Shown here: piece by piece, positions 47,105 through 55,972 of the stretch
Layout of the letters: every line of letters starts with the position of its first letter
How positions within the stretch are numbered: the first letter of the stretch is position 1
Assembly (NCBI RefSeq): GCF_030386795.1
Contig: NZ_JANUQM010000002.1
Coordinates: 248,001 to 312,000, forward strand
Direction of reading: 5' to 3'
Length of the DNA: 64,000 bases
Source: Streptomyces sp. S.PNR 29
GTDB lineage: Bacteria; Actinomycetota; Actinomycetes; Streptomycetales; Streptomycetaceae
The notes under the pieces: generated by a model
Database searches by the model: none
The model's input: the letters and a program-made list of their open reading frames with translations, nothing else
What the model was told of the DNA's origin: nothing
Position numbers and translations under genes: made by a program

Positions 47105-47875
47105 TCAGCCCCGCCCGATGTACGGCATCGCCGTCGCCAGCACCGTCGCGAACTGCACGTTCGCCTCCAGCGGCAGCTCCGCCATGTGCCGCACCGTGCG
47201 CGCCACGTCGGCGACGTCCATCACCGGCTCGGGCGCCATCTCCCCGCTCGCCTGCAGGGCGCCGGTCCGCATCCGCGCGGTCATGTCGGTCGCCGCGTTG
47301 CCGATGTCGATCTGCCCGACGGCGATGCGGTACGGCCGCCCGTCCAGCGACAGCGACTTGGTCAGGCCGGTCAGTGCGTGCTTGGTCGCGGTGTAGGCGA
47401 CCGACTGCGGGCGGGGCGTGTGCGCGGAGACCGAGCCGTTGTTGATGATCCGGCCGCCCTGCGGATCCTGCTCCTTCATCTGCCGGTACGCCGCCTGCGC
47501 GCACAGGAACGCCCCGTTGAGATTGGTGTCCACCACGTGCCGCCAGGCGTCGTACGGCAGCTCCTCGACCGGCACCCCGCCCGGCCCGAAGGTCCCCGCG
47601 TTGTTGAACAGCAGATCGACCCGCCCGAAGCGCTCGACGGCGGCGGTGAACAGCCGGTCCACATCCTCGGGTTGCGACACGTCCGTCCGTACGGCGACGG
47701 AGGCGCCCTCGGGCACCAGGGCCGCCGTCTCCTGGAGCCTCTCCGGCCGCCGCCCCGCCAGGGCCACCGACCAGCCCGCGCGCAACAGCTCCACGGCGAC
47801 CGCGCGGCCGATGCCGGACCCCGCGCCGGTCACCACCGCGACCCTCGAATCCTCGGCAGTTCGCATGGCGTTCAT
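47105..47875 (-). CDS. Short-chain dehydrogenase/reductase (256 aa)
   Basis: Classical [23 protein letters not shown] cofactor loop, FNNAG, the active-site Ser in [12 protein letters not shown] and YTATK with the Tyr-x-x-x-Lys pair. It has no membrane segment. The ATG at 47875 or 47866 is the likely start; an upstream start at 47932 would overlap the IS inverted repeat. The substrate is unknown. It is bounded by the structured intergenic element on one side and the left end of the IS-like element on the other. Confidence 0.9.
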   Translation of the reverse strand: MNAMRTAEDSRVAVVTGAGSGIGRAVAVELLRAGWSVALAGRRPERLQETAALVPEGASVAVRTDVSQPEDVDRLFTAAVERFGRVDLLFNNAGTFGPGGVPVEELPYDAWRHVVDTNLNGAFLCAQAAYRQMKEQDPQGGRIINNGSVSAHTPRPQSVAYTATKHALTGLTKSLSLDGRPYRIAVGQIDIGNAATDMTARMRTGALQASGEMAPEPVMDVADVARTVRHMAELPLEANVQFATVLATAMPYIGRG

Positions 47876-47941
47876 GGACCCGCAGCGTAGCGAGGGCCGG
47901 GGCTCAGGGGCCCATTCACTTCTCTGAACCAAGACGTCGTC

Positions 47942-48260
47942 TCATTTGGCGAGTCCGCGGTAGCAGATGAGGCTGCTGGCGATCGCGGTGAAGGCCAGGA
48001 AATGCTCGGCCTTGCGTTCATGGCGGCGGTGTAGGCGGCGGCAACCGCCCAGCCCCGCATCTTCGCCGAGTCGATCGCGCAGCGTGACCAGTCCAACTCG
48101 CCGCGCGAGCCGAGTTCGTCGAGGACGAGGCGGTGCAGCTTCGCCCAGGCCCGGGCGGCGGACCACTCGGTGAAGCGTCGGCCCGTCGGGGTCGACCGCG
48201 CCAACGTCTCGATCACCTCCGCCCCCATGCCCCGAAAATGCCTGCTCACGACTACGGCAT
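47942..48260 (-). pseudogene. IS5-family transposase remnant
   Basis: One frame retains 'TPTGRRFTEWSAARAWAKLH' and VLDELGSRGELDWSRCAIDS, the N-terminal part of IS5-group transposases around their first catalytic Asp. A second frame gives the extreme C-terminus, RRLHRRHERKAEHFLAFTAI and ICYRGLAK with stop at 47942. The middle (about 120 residues, including the other DDE residues) is deleted and the two pieces are out of frame. Clearly nonfunctional. Confidence 0.8.
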
Positions 48261-48280
48261 GCCAGCTAGTGTTCCTTGGT

Positions 48281-49057
48281 ATGCAACTGACCGTTCTCGG
48301 CGGCTGCGGGGCGTGGCCCACCGCAGTTCAAGCATGCAGCGGCTACCTCATCGAGTACGCCGGTTTCCGCCTGCTCATCGACCCCGGGTACGCCACACTT
48401 CCACGCCTGCTCGACCACAACACCGTCGACTCCATTGACGCCGTGCTGATCAGCCACGGACACCCTGACCACTGCGCTGACCTCAACCCTCTCCTGCGCG
48501 CCCGAGGCCTGAGTGACACGCCACCGCCGGCACTGTCGGTGTACGCACCCCGCGGCGCGGTCGATGCCGTTCTCGCGCTCGACAAACCGAGCATGCTCGC
48601 CGAGGCGTACCGCCTTCGCGAGTTCCAGCCCGGCGACCGGTTCGACATCGGCCCGTTCAGAACCGACACCTGGCTCCTGCCGCACTTCGTGCCCAACGCC
48701 GGCATCCGGCTGACCACGCCGGATGCCGTGCTCGCCTACACCGGCGACACCGGTCCAAGCCGCGACATCCTGCGCCTCGCTGAAGGCGCTGACCTGCTGT
48801 TGTCGGAAGCCACGTATGTCCACGAGGTACCGGCCGCTGACGCACCGTATCTGCTGACGGCACGACTGGCCGGCCAGTACGCGAGCCAGGCGGGCGCTGC
48901 CAGACTCATGCTCACCCACCTGTGGCCAGGGACAGATCCGAAAGCCGCACACGAAACAGCCGCGCAGACCTTCCAGCGCCCCATCGATGTCGCCACCCCC
49001 GGGCTCGTCACCAACCTCGCCCGTGGAAGCAGTCATACGGCTCCTAGCACCGAGTGA
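48281..49057 (+). CDS. MBL-fold (RNase Z-like) hydrolase inside the IS ends (258 aa)
   Basis: Metallo-beta-lactamase fold, beginning MQLTVLGGCGAWPTAVQACS; metal motif ISHGHPDHCADL; later ligands in LPHFVPNAG, YTGDTGPS and LTHLWPG. The 'TGDTG' and late H-x-W pattern fit the RNase Z/ElaC-like and Ulag-like branch; a tRNA-processing exosite is not evident. ATG at 48281; there is no good ribosome binding site just upstream. The gene is complete and lies between the transposase remnant and the right inverted repeat. It could be passenger cargo or a host gene trapped by two IS ends. The G+C is slightly lower than the neighbours. Confidence 0.88.
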   Translation: MQLTVLGGCGAWPTAVQACSGYLIEYAGFRLLIDPGYATLPRLLDHNTVDSIDAVLISHGHPDHCADLNPLLRARGLSDTPPPALSVYAPRGAVDAVLALDKPSMLAEAYRLREFQPGDRFDIGPFRTDTWLLPHFVPNAGIRLTTPDAVLAYTGDTGPSRDILRLAEGADLLLSEATYVHEVPAADAPYLLTARLAGQYASQAGAARLMLTHLWPGTDPKAAHETAAQTFQRPIDVATPGLVTNLARGSSHTAPSTE

Positions 49058-49199
49058 CGCGGACGCTGAAAACTCCCATGACCATGCCGTGTTCCAAATG
49101 ACACGACGTCTAAGGCTTGGTCCCCGCGCCGCGCGGGAAGCTGCTCCACTGATGAACGAATGACGACCGAGTGCGCTTTCCCGTCACCCCGTCGCCCCG

Positions 49200-49421
49200 T
49201 CAGCTCCTGCGCCCGACTGCCTTCGCTTTGCCGCGCGCCCAGCCCGCAACAACCGCGCCGATGGCGACGGCGACGAGGTAGACGGTGATGCCGGCCGCGA
49301 ATCCGCCTGGCAGCCCGCCGAGTAGGCCGGCGTTGTCGTGGTCGACAAGCTGGCGGATCGCTCCCTGGCCCCCAAGGACGAGGAGCGCCACACCGAGGAT
49401 CTGTAAGACGTCGTACTTCAC
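49200..49421 (-). CDS. Small two-helix membrane protein (73 aa)
   Basis: GTG at 49421 with GGAGGG six bases before. Two hydrophobic segments (VLQILGVALLVLGGQGAIRQ and ITVYLVAVAIGAVVAGWARG) separated by a short Gly-rich loop, with a basic C-terminus. No known family. It follows the MerR gene by 17 bases on the same strand and is the obvious candidate for the target of that regulator. Confidence 0.75.
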   Translation of the reverse strand: MKYDVLQILGVALLVLGGQGAIRQLVDHDNAGLLGGLPGGFAAGITVYLVAVAIGAVVAGWARGKAKAVGRRS

Positions 49422-49438
49422 GTGATGCCCTCCGGAGC

Positions 49439-50389
49439 TCAAGAGGTCGCTGCCGTGGTGGAATCACCGCGAAGAACGGTAGTGAACCACGTGTAAACGG
49501 GAGCGAGTGTTGGTGGTGCAGGCCATCCATTGATCGTCGCCAGGAGCTGCCAATAGCGCTTGGCGTGTGGGTCAACGGTCATCTGCAGGCGGGCGACGAC
49601 CCAGCGGCGCAGATCGCCGTCGCCAGCGCGCTCGAATGCGTGGCCGTAGAGGCCGCCCAGTGATTCGGCAAGGGGTGCGGCTTTGGCGGAGGCTGGGAGG
49701 ATGCCAGCGGATACGGCTTCGTCGATGCGTTCACGCATCGCTTGATTGAGACCGTCGTGCAGGCCCATGACGTCCTGCTGGGAAGGCTCTTTCGCCTGCT
49801 CCTCAGCTATGCGCCGTACCGCGGTACGGAAGTCTGGGTTCTTGCAGAGTTCGGCGAGTTCCACCCAAGCCCTGACCTGTTCAGGCGTTGGATCGTCGGG
49901 GAGCTCGGGCAGTGCGGATCGCATCAGGGCAACGAACTCGGGGTTGGCGTCGAACCCTTTGAAGGCGTCGTCGATGAAGTCGGTCACGAGGCGGCGTTGT
50001 TCGGACTGGGACAGCGTGGCGAGTCGATGCATGAGGTCCATCTCCATGGTGTTGGGGCCGTGTCTGGCGACTGCTCGTAGTACTGCCCGGCGCAGGCGCA
50101 GGGTCTGGATCTGTACGTCCAGGGCGTCGGCGTGTGCTTCGGCGACTTCCGGTATGGATGCCTCCCGGTCCAGCACCTTGCGCACGGTCGCCAGGTCGAG
50201 CCCGAGATCGCGCAGCGTGCGGGCCAGCTCCAGGCGTGCGAGTGCGTCGAGGCCGTAAAGCCGGTAGCCCGCCGGGCTGCGGTCGGTCGGCGGGACGATG
50301 CCCTGGTCGGAGTAGTACCGGATGGTCTTTACCGTCAGACCGGTCCGGCGGGATAGTTCTCCGATGGAATAGAGCGTGTCGCTGTCCAT
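49439..50389 (-). CDS. MerR-family transcriptional regulator (316 aa)
   Basis: Winged helix YSIGELSRRTGLTVKTIRYY and 'GIVPPTDRSPAGYRLYGLDA', then a coiled-coil dimerisation helix and a long all-helical C-terminal domain (about residues 120-316), probably a ligand pocket of the TipAS/BmrR-unlike helical type. No Cys cluster, so it is not a metal sensor. The gene has a MerR-style promoter with 19-bp spacer and an inverted repeat, placed for a leaderless transcript. It is followed by the small membrane protein gene. Confidence 0.9.
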   Translation of the reverse strand: MDSDTLYSIGELSRRTGLTVKTIRYYSDQGIVPPTDRSPAGYRLYGLDALARLELARTLRDLGLDLATVRKVLDREASIPEVAEAHADALDVQIQTLRLRRAVLRAVARHGPNTMEMDLMHRLATLSQSEQRRLVTDFIDDAFKGFDANPEFVALMRSALPELPDDPTPEQVRAWVELAELCKNPDFRTAVRRIAEEQAKEPSQQDVMGLHDGLNQAMRERIDEAVSAGILPASAKAAPLAESLGGLYGHAFERAGDGDLRRWVVARLQMTVDPHAKRYWQLLATINGWPAPPTLAPVYTWFTTVLRGDSTTAATS

Positions 50390-50395
50390 GCCCTC

Positions 50396-50426
50396 AGCTT
50401 GGCCTCTCCCCCCACGGGAGACTCAA
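50396..50426 (-). promoter_or_regulatory. MerR-type promoter, leaderless
   Basis: On the minus strand TTGAGT (50421-50426) and CAAGCT (50396-50401) are 19 bp apart; TCTCCC-N5-GGGAGA (50405-50421) is the operator. The -10 ends 7 bases before the ATG at 50389. Confidence 0.55.
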
Positions 50427-50850
50427 CTGGGGCATTCCGAGGTGAACGGCACGCTGGGCTGGGGATACCCCGCGGATTCGACGGAGAGTTTCCGGCGTTC
50501 GAAGTGGCCGAGGAAGTCCTCCCACTCGGCTTCGGTGGGGATGAACATGCGCCGGAAGTCGTGCGGCGCGAAGTCCATGGGTCGGCCGGTTGTGTCGGTG
50601 ACGCCGATGAAGGCGAGGACCTCGGCCAGGGCGCGGCGGATGAATTCGCCGGTCATGCGGGAGGGCTCTCCGGCGCGGTCCCACTGGAACAGCAGGGGTG
50701 CGGGTGGGTTCCAGAGGCGTTCTTCGTAGTCGTAGGCGGCCACAGCGGGATGGCGCCGGTACGCGGGTCGCGGACCCGGCGGACGATGGTGGCCGGGACG
50801 TCGGCGAGCTCGTCCCGTACGAGCGGATCGTCGACGCCGGCCGTCCACAC
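50423..50850 (-). pseudogene. Phage-type tyrosine integrase remnant
   Basis: Pieces of one site-specific recombinase lie in two frames: 'DPLVRDELADVPATIVRRVR' in one, then YDYEERLWNPPAPLLFQWDR, MTGEFIRRALAEVLAFIGV and APHDFRRMF (the H-x-x-R of the catalytic set) in another. After a missing stretch with the tyrosine region the sequence resumes as EAEWEDFLGHFERRKLS and stops. A frameshift and an internal deletion make it nonfunctional. It implies a former integrative element at this site; no attachment repeat or tRNA is visible nearby. Confidence 0.78.
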
Positions 50851-51002
50851 GCCTGAAGCTCACCAAACTAGCAGGAATGGTCTCTGACCTGCGAATACGT
50901 AGGCTTTGGTTCAGTCAACGGGACTATGCCCGTCCGGGTCGCGCGGCCTGGCACCGCACCTGACCACGCGACCTGATCGGACGCTCACAGTGAAAGGACC
51001 CC

Positions 51003-52034
51003 TCAGGCCGGCGTGAGTTCCGGCTCGCCCGTTGCGCCGGCTTCGCCGGGGTAGCGGACGCCGACGCGGTCCCGTATCGCGTCGAGCGTCCGCATCACGG
51101 CGAGCGTTCCGTCGAGAGGGACCAGCGGGGACTCGGTCTCCCCGGCGCGCAGGGCGCGCATCACCTCACGGGCCTCGTGCTTGAGGCTGTTGCGGGGACC
51201 GTCGGCCGGGTCGGCGGCGAACTCCTGCGGGTCGCGGCCGTCGCGGTGCAGCACGAAACGGTCCGGGAAGAAGAAGCCGTACGGCACGTCGATGCGGCCG
51301 GCCGAGCCGGTGACCGACGCGGAGGTCGCCGTACCCCCGATGAGGGAGCAGTGCAGCGAGGCGAGCGCGCCGCTGTCCCAGGAGAGCAGGGCACCCGTCT
51401 GGAGATCGACGCCCTCCTCCGACAGCACGGCTCGCGCCACGATGTCCGACGGCTCCCCGAGCAGCAGCTGCGCGAACGACACCGGATACACGCCCAGATC
51501 GAGCAGCGCGCCCCCGCCCTGCGCCGGGTCCCGCAGCCGGTGCGAGGGCGGGAAGGGTCCCGCCAGCCCGAAGTCGGCGTGCACACTGCGGACTTCGCCG
51601 ATCGCGCCGTCCCGCACCAGCTCCGCCAGGCGCCGGACGAGCGGATTGCAGTACATCCACATCGCTTCCATCAGGAAGCTCCCGCGCTCCCGCGCCAGCG
51701 CGACCAGCTCCTCCGCCTCGCGCGCGTTCAGCGTGAACGCCTTCTCGCACAGCACGTTCCGCCCGGCCCCAAGGCACAGCCCGGCGGCCGCCCGGTGCGC
51801 CGAGTGCGGGGTGGCGACGTACACCACGTCGACGTCCTCGTCCTCGGCCAGGGCACCCCAGTCGCCGTACGCCCGCGGTATCCCGAACCGCTCCGCGAAC
51901 GCCTTCGCCGAAGCCTCGCTCCGCGAGGCCACCGCCACGACCTCCGCGTCCGGCAGGTCGACCAGGTCCGCCGTGAACGCCGCCGCGATCCCGCCGGTCG
52001 CCAGGATCCCCCAGCGCACGCTCTCCGCCGTCAT
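51003..52034 (-). CDS. Gfo/Idh/MocA-family oxidoreductase (343 aa)
   Basis: NAD(P)-binding Rossmann domain (VRWGILATGGIAAAFTADLV, VVAVASRSEASAKAFAE, VYVATPHSAHRA, and the family motif LCEKAFTLNAREAEEL) followed by the alpha/beta substrate domain (WMYCNPLVRRLAELVRDGAI, GGGALLDLGVYPVSFAQLLL). It oxidises or reduces a sugar, inositol or related alcohol; dihydrodiol-dehydrogenase-like members have the same build. ATG at 52034. It is divergent from the MFS transporter, with only 86 bp between, so shared regulation is likely. Confidence 0.9.
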   Translation of the reverse strand: MTAESVRWGILATGGIAAAFTADLVDLPDAEVVAVASRSEASAKAFAERFGIPRAYGDWGALAEDEDVDVVYVATPHSAHRAAAGLCLGAGRNVLCEKAFTLNAREAEELVALARERGSFLMEAMWMYCNPLVRRLAELVRDGAIGEVRSVHADFGLAGPFPPSHRLRDPAQGGGALLDLGVYPVSFAQLLLGEPSDIVARAVLSEEGVDLQTGALLSWDSGALASLHCSLIGGTATSASVTGSAGRIDVPYGFFFPDRFVLHRDGRDPQEFAADPADGPRNSLKHEAREVMRALRAGETESPLVPLDGTLAVMRTLDAIRDRVGVRYPGEAGATGEPELTPA

Positions 52035-52120
52035 CCCGGCCCTCACCCTCGCTCCATGACACCCGGCACCGTGTACGAGCTGAGAGCATAGGGGGCGGAC
52101 CGATCGAGAGGGAGGGGCAC

Positions 52121-53428
52121 ATGCCCGAGCGTGGGGCGTCCATACCGAACCCGTCGCAGGCGGCCGTACCGGACACCGGAGCGGCCGCCCGCGCACACCC
52201 CGGCACCGGCCGCACCAGCCTGCTCGTGACCCTGATCCTCGGCGGACTGACCGCCACACCCCCGCTGGCGATGGACATGTACCTCCCCTCGCTGCCGGAG
52301 GTCACCGAGTCCCTGCACGCCCCCGCCGCGACCGTCCAGCTCACGCTCACCGCCTGCCTGGCCGGCATGGCGCTCGGCCAGCTGGCCGTCGGGCCGATGA
52401 GCGACCGGTGGGGCCGCAGGCGCCCGCTGCTGGCCGGGCTCGCCGTGTACGTCCTCGCCACCGCACTGTGCGCGCTCGCGCCCACCGTCGAACTGCTGGT
52501 CGCCTTCCGGCTGGCGCAGGGCCTCGCGGGCGCGGCCGGAATCGTCATCGCGCGGGCCGTCGTCCGAGACCTGTACGACGGCGTGGCCATGGCCCGCTTC
52601 TTCTCCACGCTCATGCTGATCGGCGGCGTCGCCCCGATCGTCGCGCCGCTCATCGGCGGCCAGATCCTGCGGGTGACGGACTGGCGGGGCGTGTTCGTGG
52701 TCCTCACGGCCGTCGGGGCGCTGCTGGCCGGGCTCGTCTGGGCCAAACTCCCCGAGACGCTGCCGCCCGCCGAACGCCACAGCGGCGGTGCCGGCGAGGC
52801 ACTGCGCGCCATGCGCGCCCTGCTCGCGGACGCCCCCTTCGCCGGGTACATGCTCGCGGGCGGATTCGCCTTCGCCGCGCTGTTCGCCTACGTCTCGGCC
52901 TCGCCGTTCGTCGTCCAGGAGATCTACGGCGCCTCCCCGCAGACGTTCAGCCTGCTGTTCGGCGTCAACTCCGTCGGCCTGGTCCTCGTCGGCCAGATCA
53001 ACGGCAAGGTGCTGGTCGGGCGGGTCAGCCTGGACCGGGTGCTGGGCGTGGGACTCGTGGTCGTCATCACCGCGGCGACCGCGCTGCTGCTGATGGCGCT
53101 GGGCGCCTTCGGCGAGGTGGGCCTCGCGCCCGTCGCCGTCGCCCTGTTCGTGCTGATGTCCGCGATGGGCATCACCCTGCCCAACACCCAGGCGCTCGCC
53201 CTGATGCGGGTGAAGCAGGCCGCCGGCTCCGCGTCCGCCCTGCTCGGCACGTCCTCCTTCCTCATCGGCGCGGTAGCCTCCCCCCTGGTCGGCGTCGCCG
53301 GGGAGGGCACCGCCGTCCCGATGGCGGTCGTCCAACTGGTCGCCGCACTGGTGGCGCTGGCCTGCTTCGTGGGAATGTGCCGCCCCTGGACCACACGTGC
53401 GGCCGAGAACTCGGGGGAAGACAGCTGA
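52121..53428 (+). CDS. Bcr/CflA-type multidrug MFS transporter (435 aa)
   Basis: Twelve-helix DHA1 antiporter: 'MDMYLPSLPEV' in helix 1 and the loop motif GPMSDRWGRRRPLLAGL are signatures of the Bcr/CflA group, with RAVVRDLYDG in the helix 5 region. Exports drugs or small metabolites by proton antiport. The start at 52121 has GGGAGG upstream. Its stop overlaps the CTG start of the serine hydrolase (CTGA), so export and hydrolysis may be linked, for example in handling a peptide or beta-lactam-like compound. Confidence 0.92.
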   Translation: MPERGASIPNPSQAAVPDTGAAARAHPGTGRTSLLVTLILGGLTATPPLAMDMYLPSLPEVTESLHAPAATVQLTLTACLAGMALGQLAVGPMSDRWGRRRPLLAGLAVYVLATALCALAPTVELLVAFRLAQGLAGAAGIVIARAVVRDLYDGVAMARFFSTLMLIGGVAPIVAPLIGGQILRVTDWRGVFVVLTAVGALLAGLVWAKLPETLPPAERHSGGAGEALRAMRALLADAPFAGYMLAGGFAFAALFAYVSASPFVVQEIYGASPQTFSLLFGVNSVGLVLVGQINGKVLVGRVSLDRVLGVGLVVVITAATALLLMALGAFGEVGLAPVAVALFVLMSAMGITLPNTQALALMRVKQAAGSASALLGTSSFLIGAVASPLVGVAGEGTAVPMAVVQLVAALVALACFVGMCRPWTTRAAENSGEDS

Positions 53429-54555
53429 GCGCGCCGAAACTGCGCAAGGGCACACCGGAACGAGCCGGACTCGACACCGGCGAACTCGGCCGGCTCGTCC
53501 AGGAGGTCCACGACGCCACCGCCGGGGAACGCCCCTGGGCGGCGGGCGCCGTCGTGGTCGTCGGGCGCGGCCCGGTGATCGCCGTGGAGGAGGCGGCGGG
53601 CTGGGCCGTCCGGTACGCGTCGTACGACCCGGAGACGGACGCGGGCGTGGAACTGCCCGCCGCCTCCCGGGTGCCGATGACCGTCGACACGCCCTTCGAC
53701 CTCGCCTCGCTGACCAAGCTGTTCACGTCGGTCGCGGCCGTGCAGCAGATCGAGCGGGGCACGCTCGGCATCGACGCCCAGGTCGGCGCGTACCTGCCGG
53801 ACTTCCTCGCGGCGGCCCGCCACGGCATCACCGTGCGGCAGCTGCTCACCCACACCTCCGGGCTGCGGCCCGAACTGCCGCTGTACGACTGCGTGGACGA
53901 CGCCGAGCGGCTGGAGCGGCTGCGCGCCGAGCCGCCGGTCGGGGTGCCCGGCGCCTTCTGCTACTCCGACCTGAACATGCTGCTCCTCCAGCACGTGCTG
54001 GAACGCGTCACCGGCCGCCCGCTCGACGTCCTCTTCCGCGACGGCATCACCCGCCCGCTGGGCATGACGGCGACCCACTTCGGGCCGTGCCCCGAGGCGG
54101 CCGCGACGGAGGACCAGCGGCGGCCGTGGGCCAAGGCGGACCGGGGGATGCTGCGCGGAGAGGTCCACGACGAGAACGCGTGGGCGCTCGGCGGGGTGGC
54201 GGGTCACGCCGGCCTGTTCTCCACGGGACGGGACCTGGCGGTCCTGTGCCGCGCCCTGCTGGCGGGCGGCTCGTACGGCCAGGCTCGCATCCTCGGCACC
54301 GACTTCGTCGAGCTGATGCTGACTCCGCCGGGACTGGGCTTCGCCCTCGACGAGCCGTCGTTCATGGGGGGGATGGCGGGCCGGGGAGCCGCGGGTCACA
54401 CGGGCTTCACGGGAACGATGCTGACCTTCGACCCGGCCACGGACACCTTCCTGGTCCTTCTGGCGAACACGGTCCACCCCCGCCGCCGGGGCCCGGCCAA
54501 CGGGCCGAGAGCGGCGGCGGGGACACGGGTGGCCCGGGCGGTGCGGGGGAGGTGA
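53425..54555 (+). CDS. Serine hydrolase of the beta-lactamase/PBP-like family (376 aa)
   Basis: Class C beta-lactamase-like fold: the nucleophile SxxK is in DLASLTKLFTSVA, the tyrosine motif in CYSDLN, and the third motif reads HTGFTG. It has no signal peptide, so it is likely cytoplasmic, an esterase or peptidase rather than a penicillin-binding protein. The only sensible start is CTG at 53425, in a CTGA overlap with the MFS stop and preceded by GGGGGAAG; no ATG or GTG is in frame until well inside the fold. The last 30 residues are Arg/Gly/Ala-rich. Confidence 0.88.
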   Translation: MSAPKLRKGTPERAGLDTGELGRLVQEVHDATAGERPWAAGAVVVVGRGPVIAVEEAAGWAVRYASYDPETDAGVELPAASRVPMTVDTPFDLASLTKLFTSVAAVQQIERGTLGIDAQVGAYLPDFLAAARHGITVRQLLTHTSGLRPELPLYDCVDDAERLERLRAEPPVGVPGAFCYSDLNMLLLQHVLERVTGRPLDVLFRDGITRPLGMTATHFGPCPEAAATEDQRRPWAKADRGMLRGEVHDENAWALGGVAGHAGLFSTGRDLAVLCRALLAGGSYGQARILGTDFVELMLTPPGLGFALDEPSFMGGMAGRGAAGHTGFTGTMLTFDPATDTFLVLLANTVHPRRRGPANGPRAAAGTRVARAVRGR

Positions 54556-54610
54556 GGGACGGCGAGCACACCGGCCGCCCGCGAGAAGCCGCGCGAACCG
54601 CCCGTGCCGC

Positions 54611-55708
54611 TCACGACCGTGTGGCGGTACCGCACCCCGCGTCGCCGGCCTCGCGCATGCGCTCGTCCATCGACTTGCTCCGGTCGTACGGGTCGACCTC
54701 GGGGCCGTTCCCCGAGCCCGTGGCCGCGCGCTCGGCGGTGAACTCGGGAGTGAAGTAGCCGGTGAAGCTGTCGCAGCCGCCGTTGGTGGTGTCCACCTTG
54801 TACGAGACGAGGGAGAACGTCCCCGGCTCGATCACCACCTTCGCCGGGTCGTCCCAGCTCATCACGACCTCGCGGCGCACGACGGTGCGCGCGACCTCGT
54901 CGCTTCCCGCCGCGGCGCGCACGACCGGATAGACGTACGTGACATCGGTGCTCACCTCGACCGCACCGCGCGAACCCTCCCGGTACGTGATCCGCCCGCG
55001 GGCCTTGACCACGTCGCCGACCAGCCGCACCTTCGCCTTCTCGAACCGGCTGAACAGCAGCAGAGGGTCGTTCTCCCGGCTGGGTGCGGTGAACGCGGTC
55101 GCCAGGTAGTCCTGGACATCCTGCTGATGCGGGTTGAGCAGCGCGATCGCCTTCTTCGGCCGCTCCCCACGCAGCACACCGGGATCCAGACTGGACGCGG
55201 CGAGGAAGTCCCGGGTGCGATCGAGTGCCTGCGCGACCTGCTCCTTGCTCATCCAGCCGGTCGCCCGTGCCGCGGGCAGGTGGATCCCCGCCGTCCCGTC
55301 GGCCCACCGCGCCGCGGGCGAGCCCCTGAACGGCCGTTCCACCGTGGGCTGCTGGGCTGCGGCCTCCGTCGCGGGCGGCTGATCCGGACGTTCCGACTCC
55401 GCGGCGAGCGGCGTGCTCTCGCCGTCTCCGCCCGCGAACCATCCGACCACCCGCCCCGGATCCAGCGCCACGACCAGCAAGCCGACCGCGACCAGCAGAC
55501 CGACCACGTACCAGCCCTTGCCCCGTTGCCGCCGGGCCGGTCGGTGGGTCCGCCAGCCCTCCGGCGGGCCGGTCTCCTCCCGCAGCCGGCGCGACACCAT
55601 CCGGGCCCGCGCCGACGGCTCCTCGGGCGCACCCCGCGTGCCGGCCTCGGCCTCCCGCAGGAAGCGCTCCCATTCCTCGTCCGGTATGGACGCCCCGTCC
55701 TTGCCCAC
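54611..55708 (-). CDS. Hypothetical single-pass membrane protein (365 aa)
   Basis: Cytoplasmic N-terminus (about 65 residues, with an E/R-rich 'EEWERFLREAEAGTRG'), one membrane helix (GWYVVGLLVAVGLLVVALDP), a Pro/Ala-rich linker and a large extracytoplasmic domain with 'AALDRTRDFLAAS'-like helices (QALDRTRDFLAASSLDPGVL), a KPKKAIALLNPHQQDVQDYL segment and a beta-rich end. Streptomyces genomes often contain such a protein; no function is known to me. The Cys in NGGCDSFTG and GDAGCGT may pair. GTG start at 55708. Confidence 0.75.
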   Translation of the reverse strand: MGKDGASIPDEEWERFLREAEAGTRGAPEEPSARARMVSRRLREETGPPEGWRTHRPARRQRGKGWYVVGLLVAVGLLVVALDPGRVVGWFAGGDGESTPLAAESERPDQPPATEAAAQQPTVERPFRGSPAARWADGTAGIHLPAARATGWMSKEQVAQALDRTRDFLAASSLDPGVLRGERPKKAIALLNPHQQDVQDYLATAFTAPSRENDPLLLFSRFEKAKVRLVGDVVKARGRITYREGSRGAVEVSTDVTYVYPVVRAAAGSDEVARTVVRREVVMSWDDPAKVVIEPGTFSLVSYKVDTTNGGCDSFTGYFTPEFTAERAATGSGNGPEVDPYDRSKSMDERMREAGDAGCGTATRS

Positions 55709-55972
55709 GGTGAGCTCCCGCCCCTCTCCTAGGCCCCTCCCCAGGGCCGCTCGTTGTGCGGTGCATCATCACACAGCGAGCTGCTCGACGTGGCTGGGTG
55801 ATGCCGGGGCCGGGGCCGGGGACGTCACGCGACCACCGTCCGGATGCCGAGTGGGCTCATCGCGCCGGCACCCTGCTGTCCGCGATCGCGCCGAGCCATC
55901 CGGTGATGCCGCTCGGCCCGGTGACCGGAGGCGAGCGCCGTACCCCATCCCTCATCCTCGTAGAATCACCGG

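Larger units (their letters stand above)
47932..49111. mobile_element. IS5-type element remnant whose inverted repeats enclose an MBL gene
   Basis: Terminal inverted repeats AGACGTCGTCTCATTTGG at the left (47932-47949) and CCAAATGACACGACGTCT at the right (49094-49111) match with one mismatch over 18 bp. Inside are a transposase remnant (minus strand) and an intact, differently oriented MBL-fold gene ending only 37 bases before the right repeat. The left repeat is of the GAGACGACGTC-type seen in Streptomyces IS5-group elements. Flanking target duplication is not clear (CAA on the left, TAA on the right). The element is about 1.18 kb, and the transposase is too damaged to work. Confidence 0.65.
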
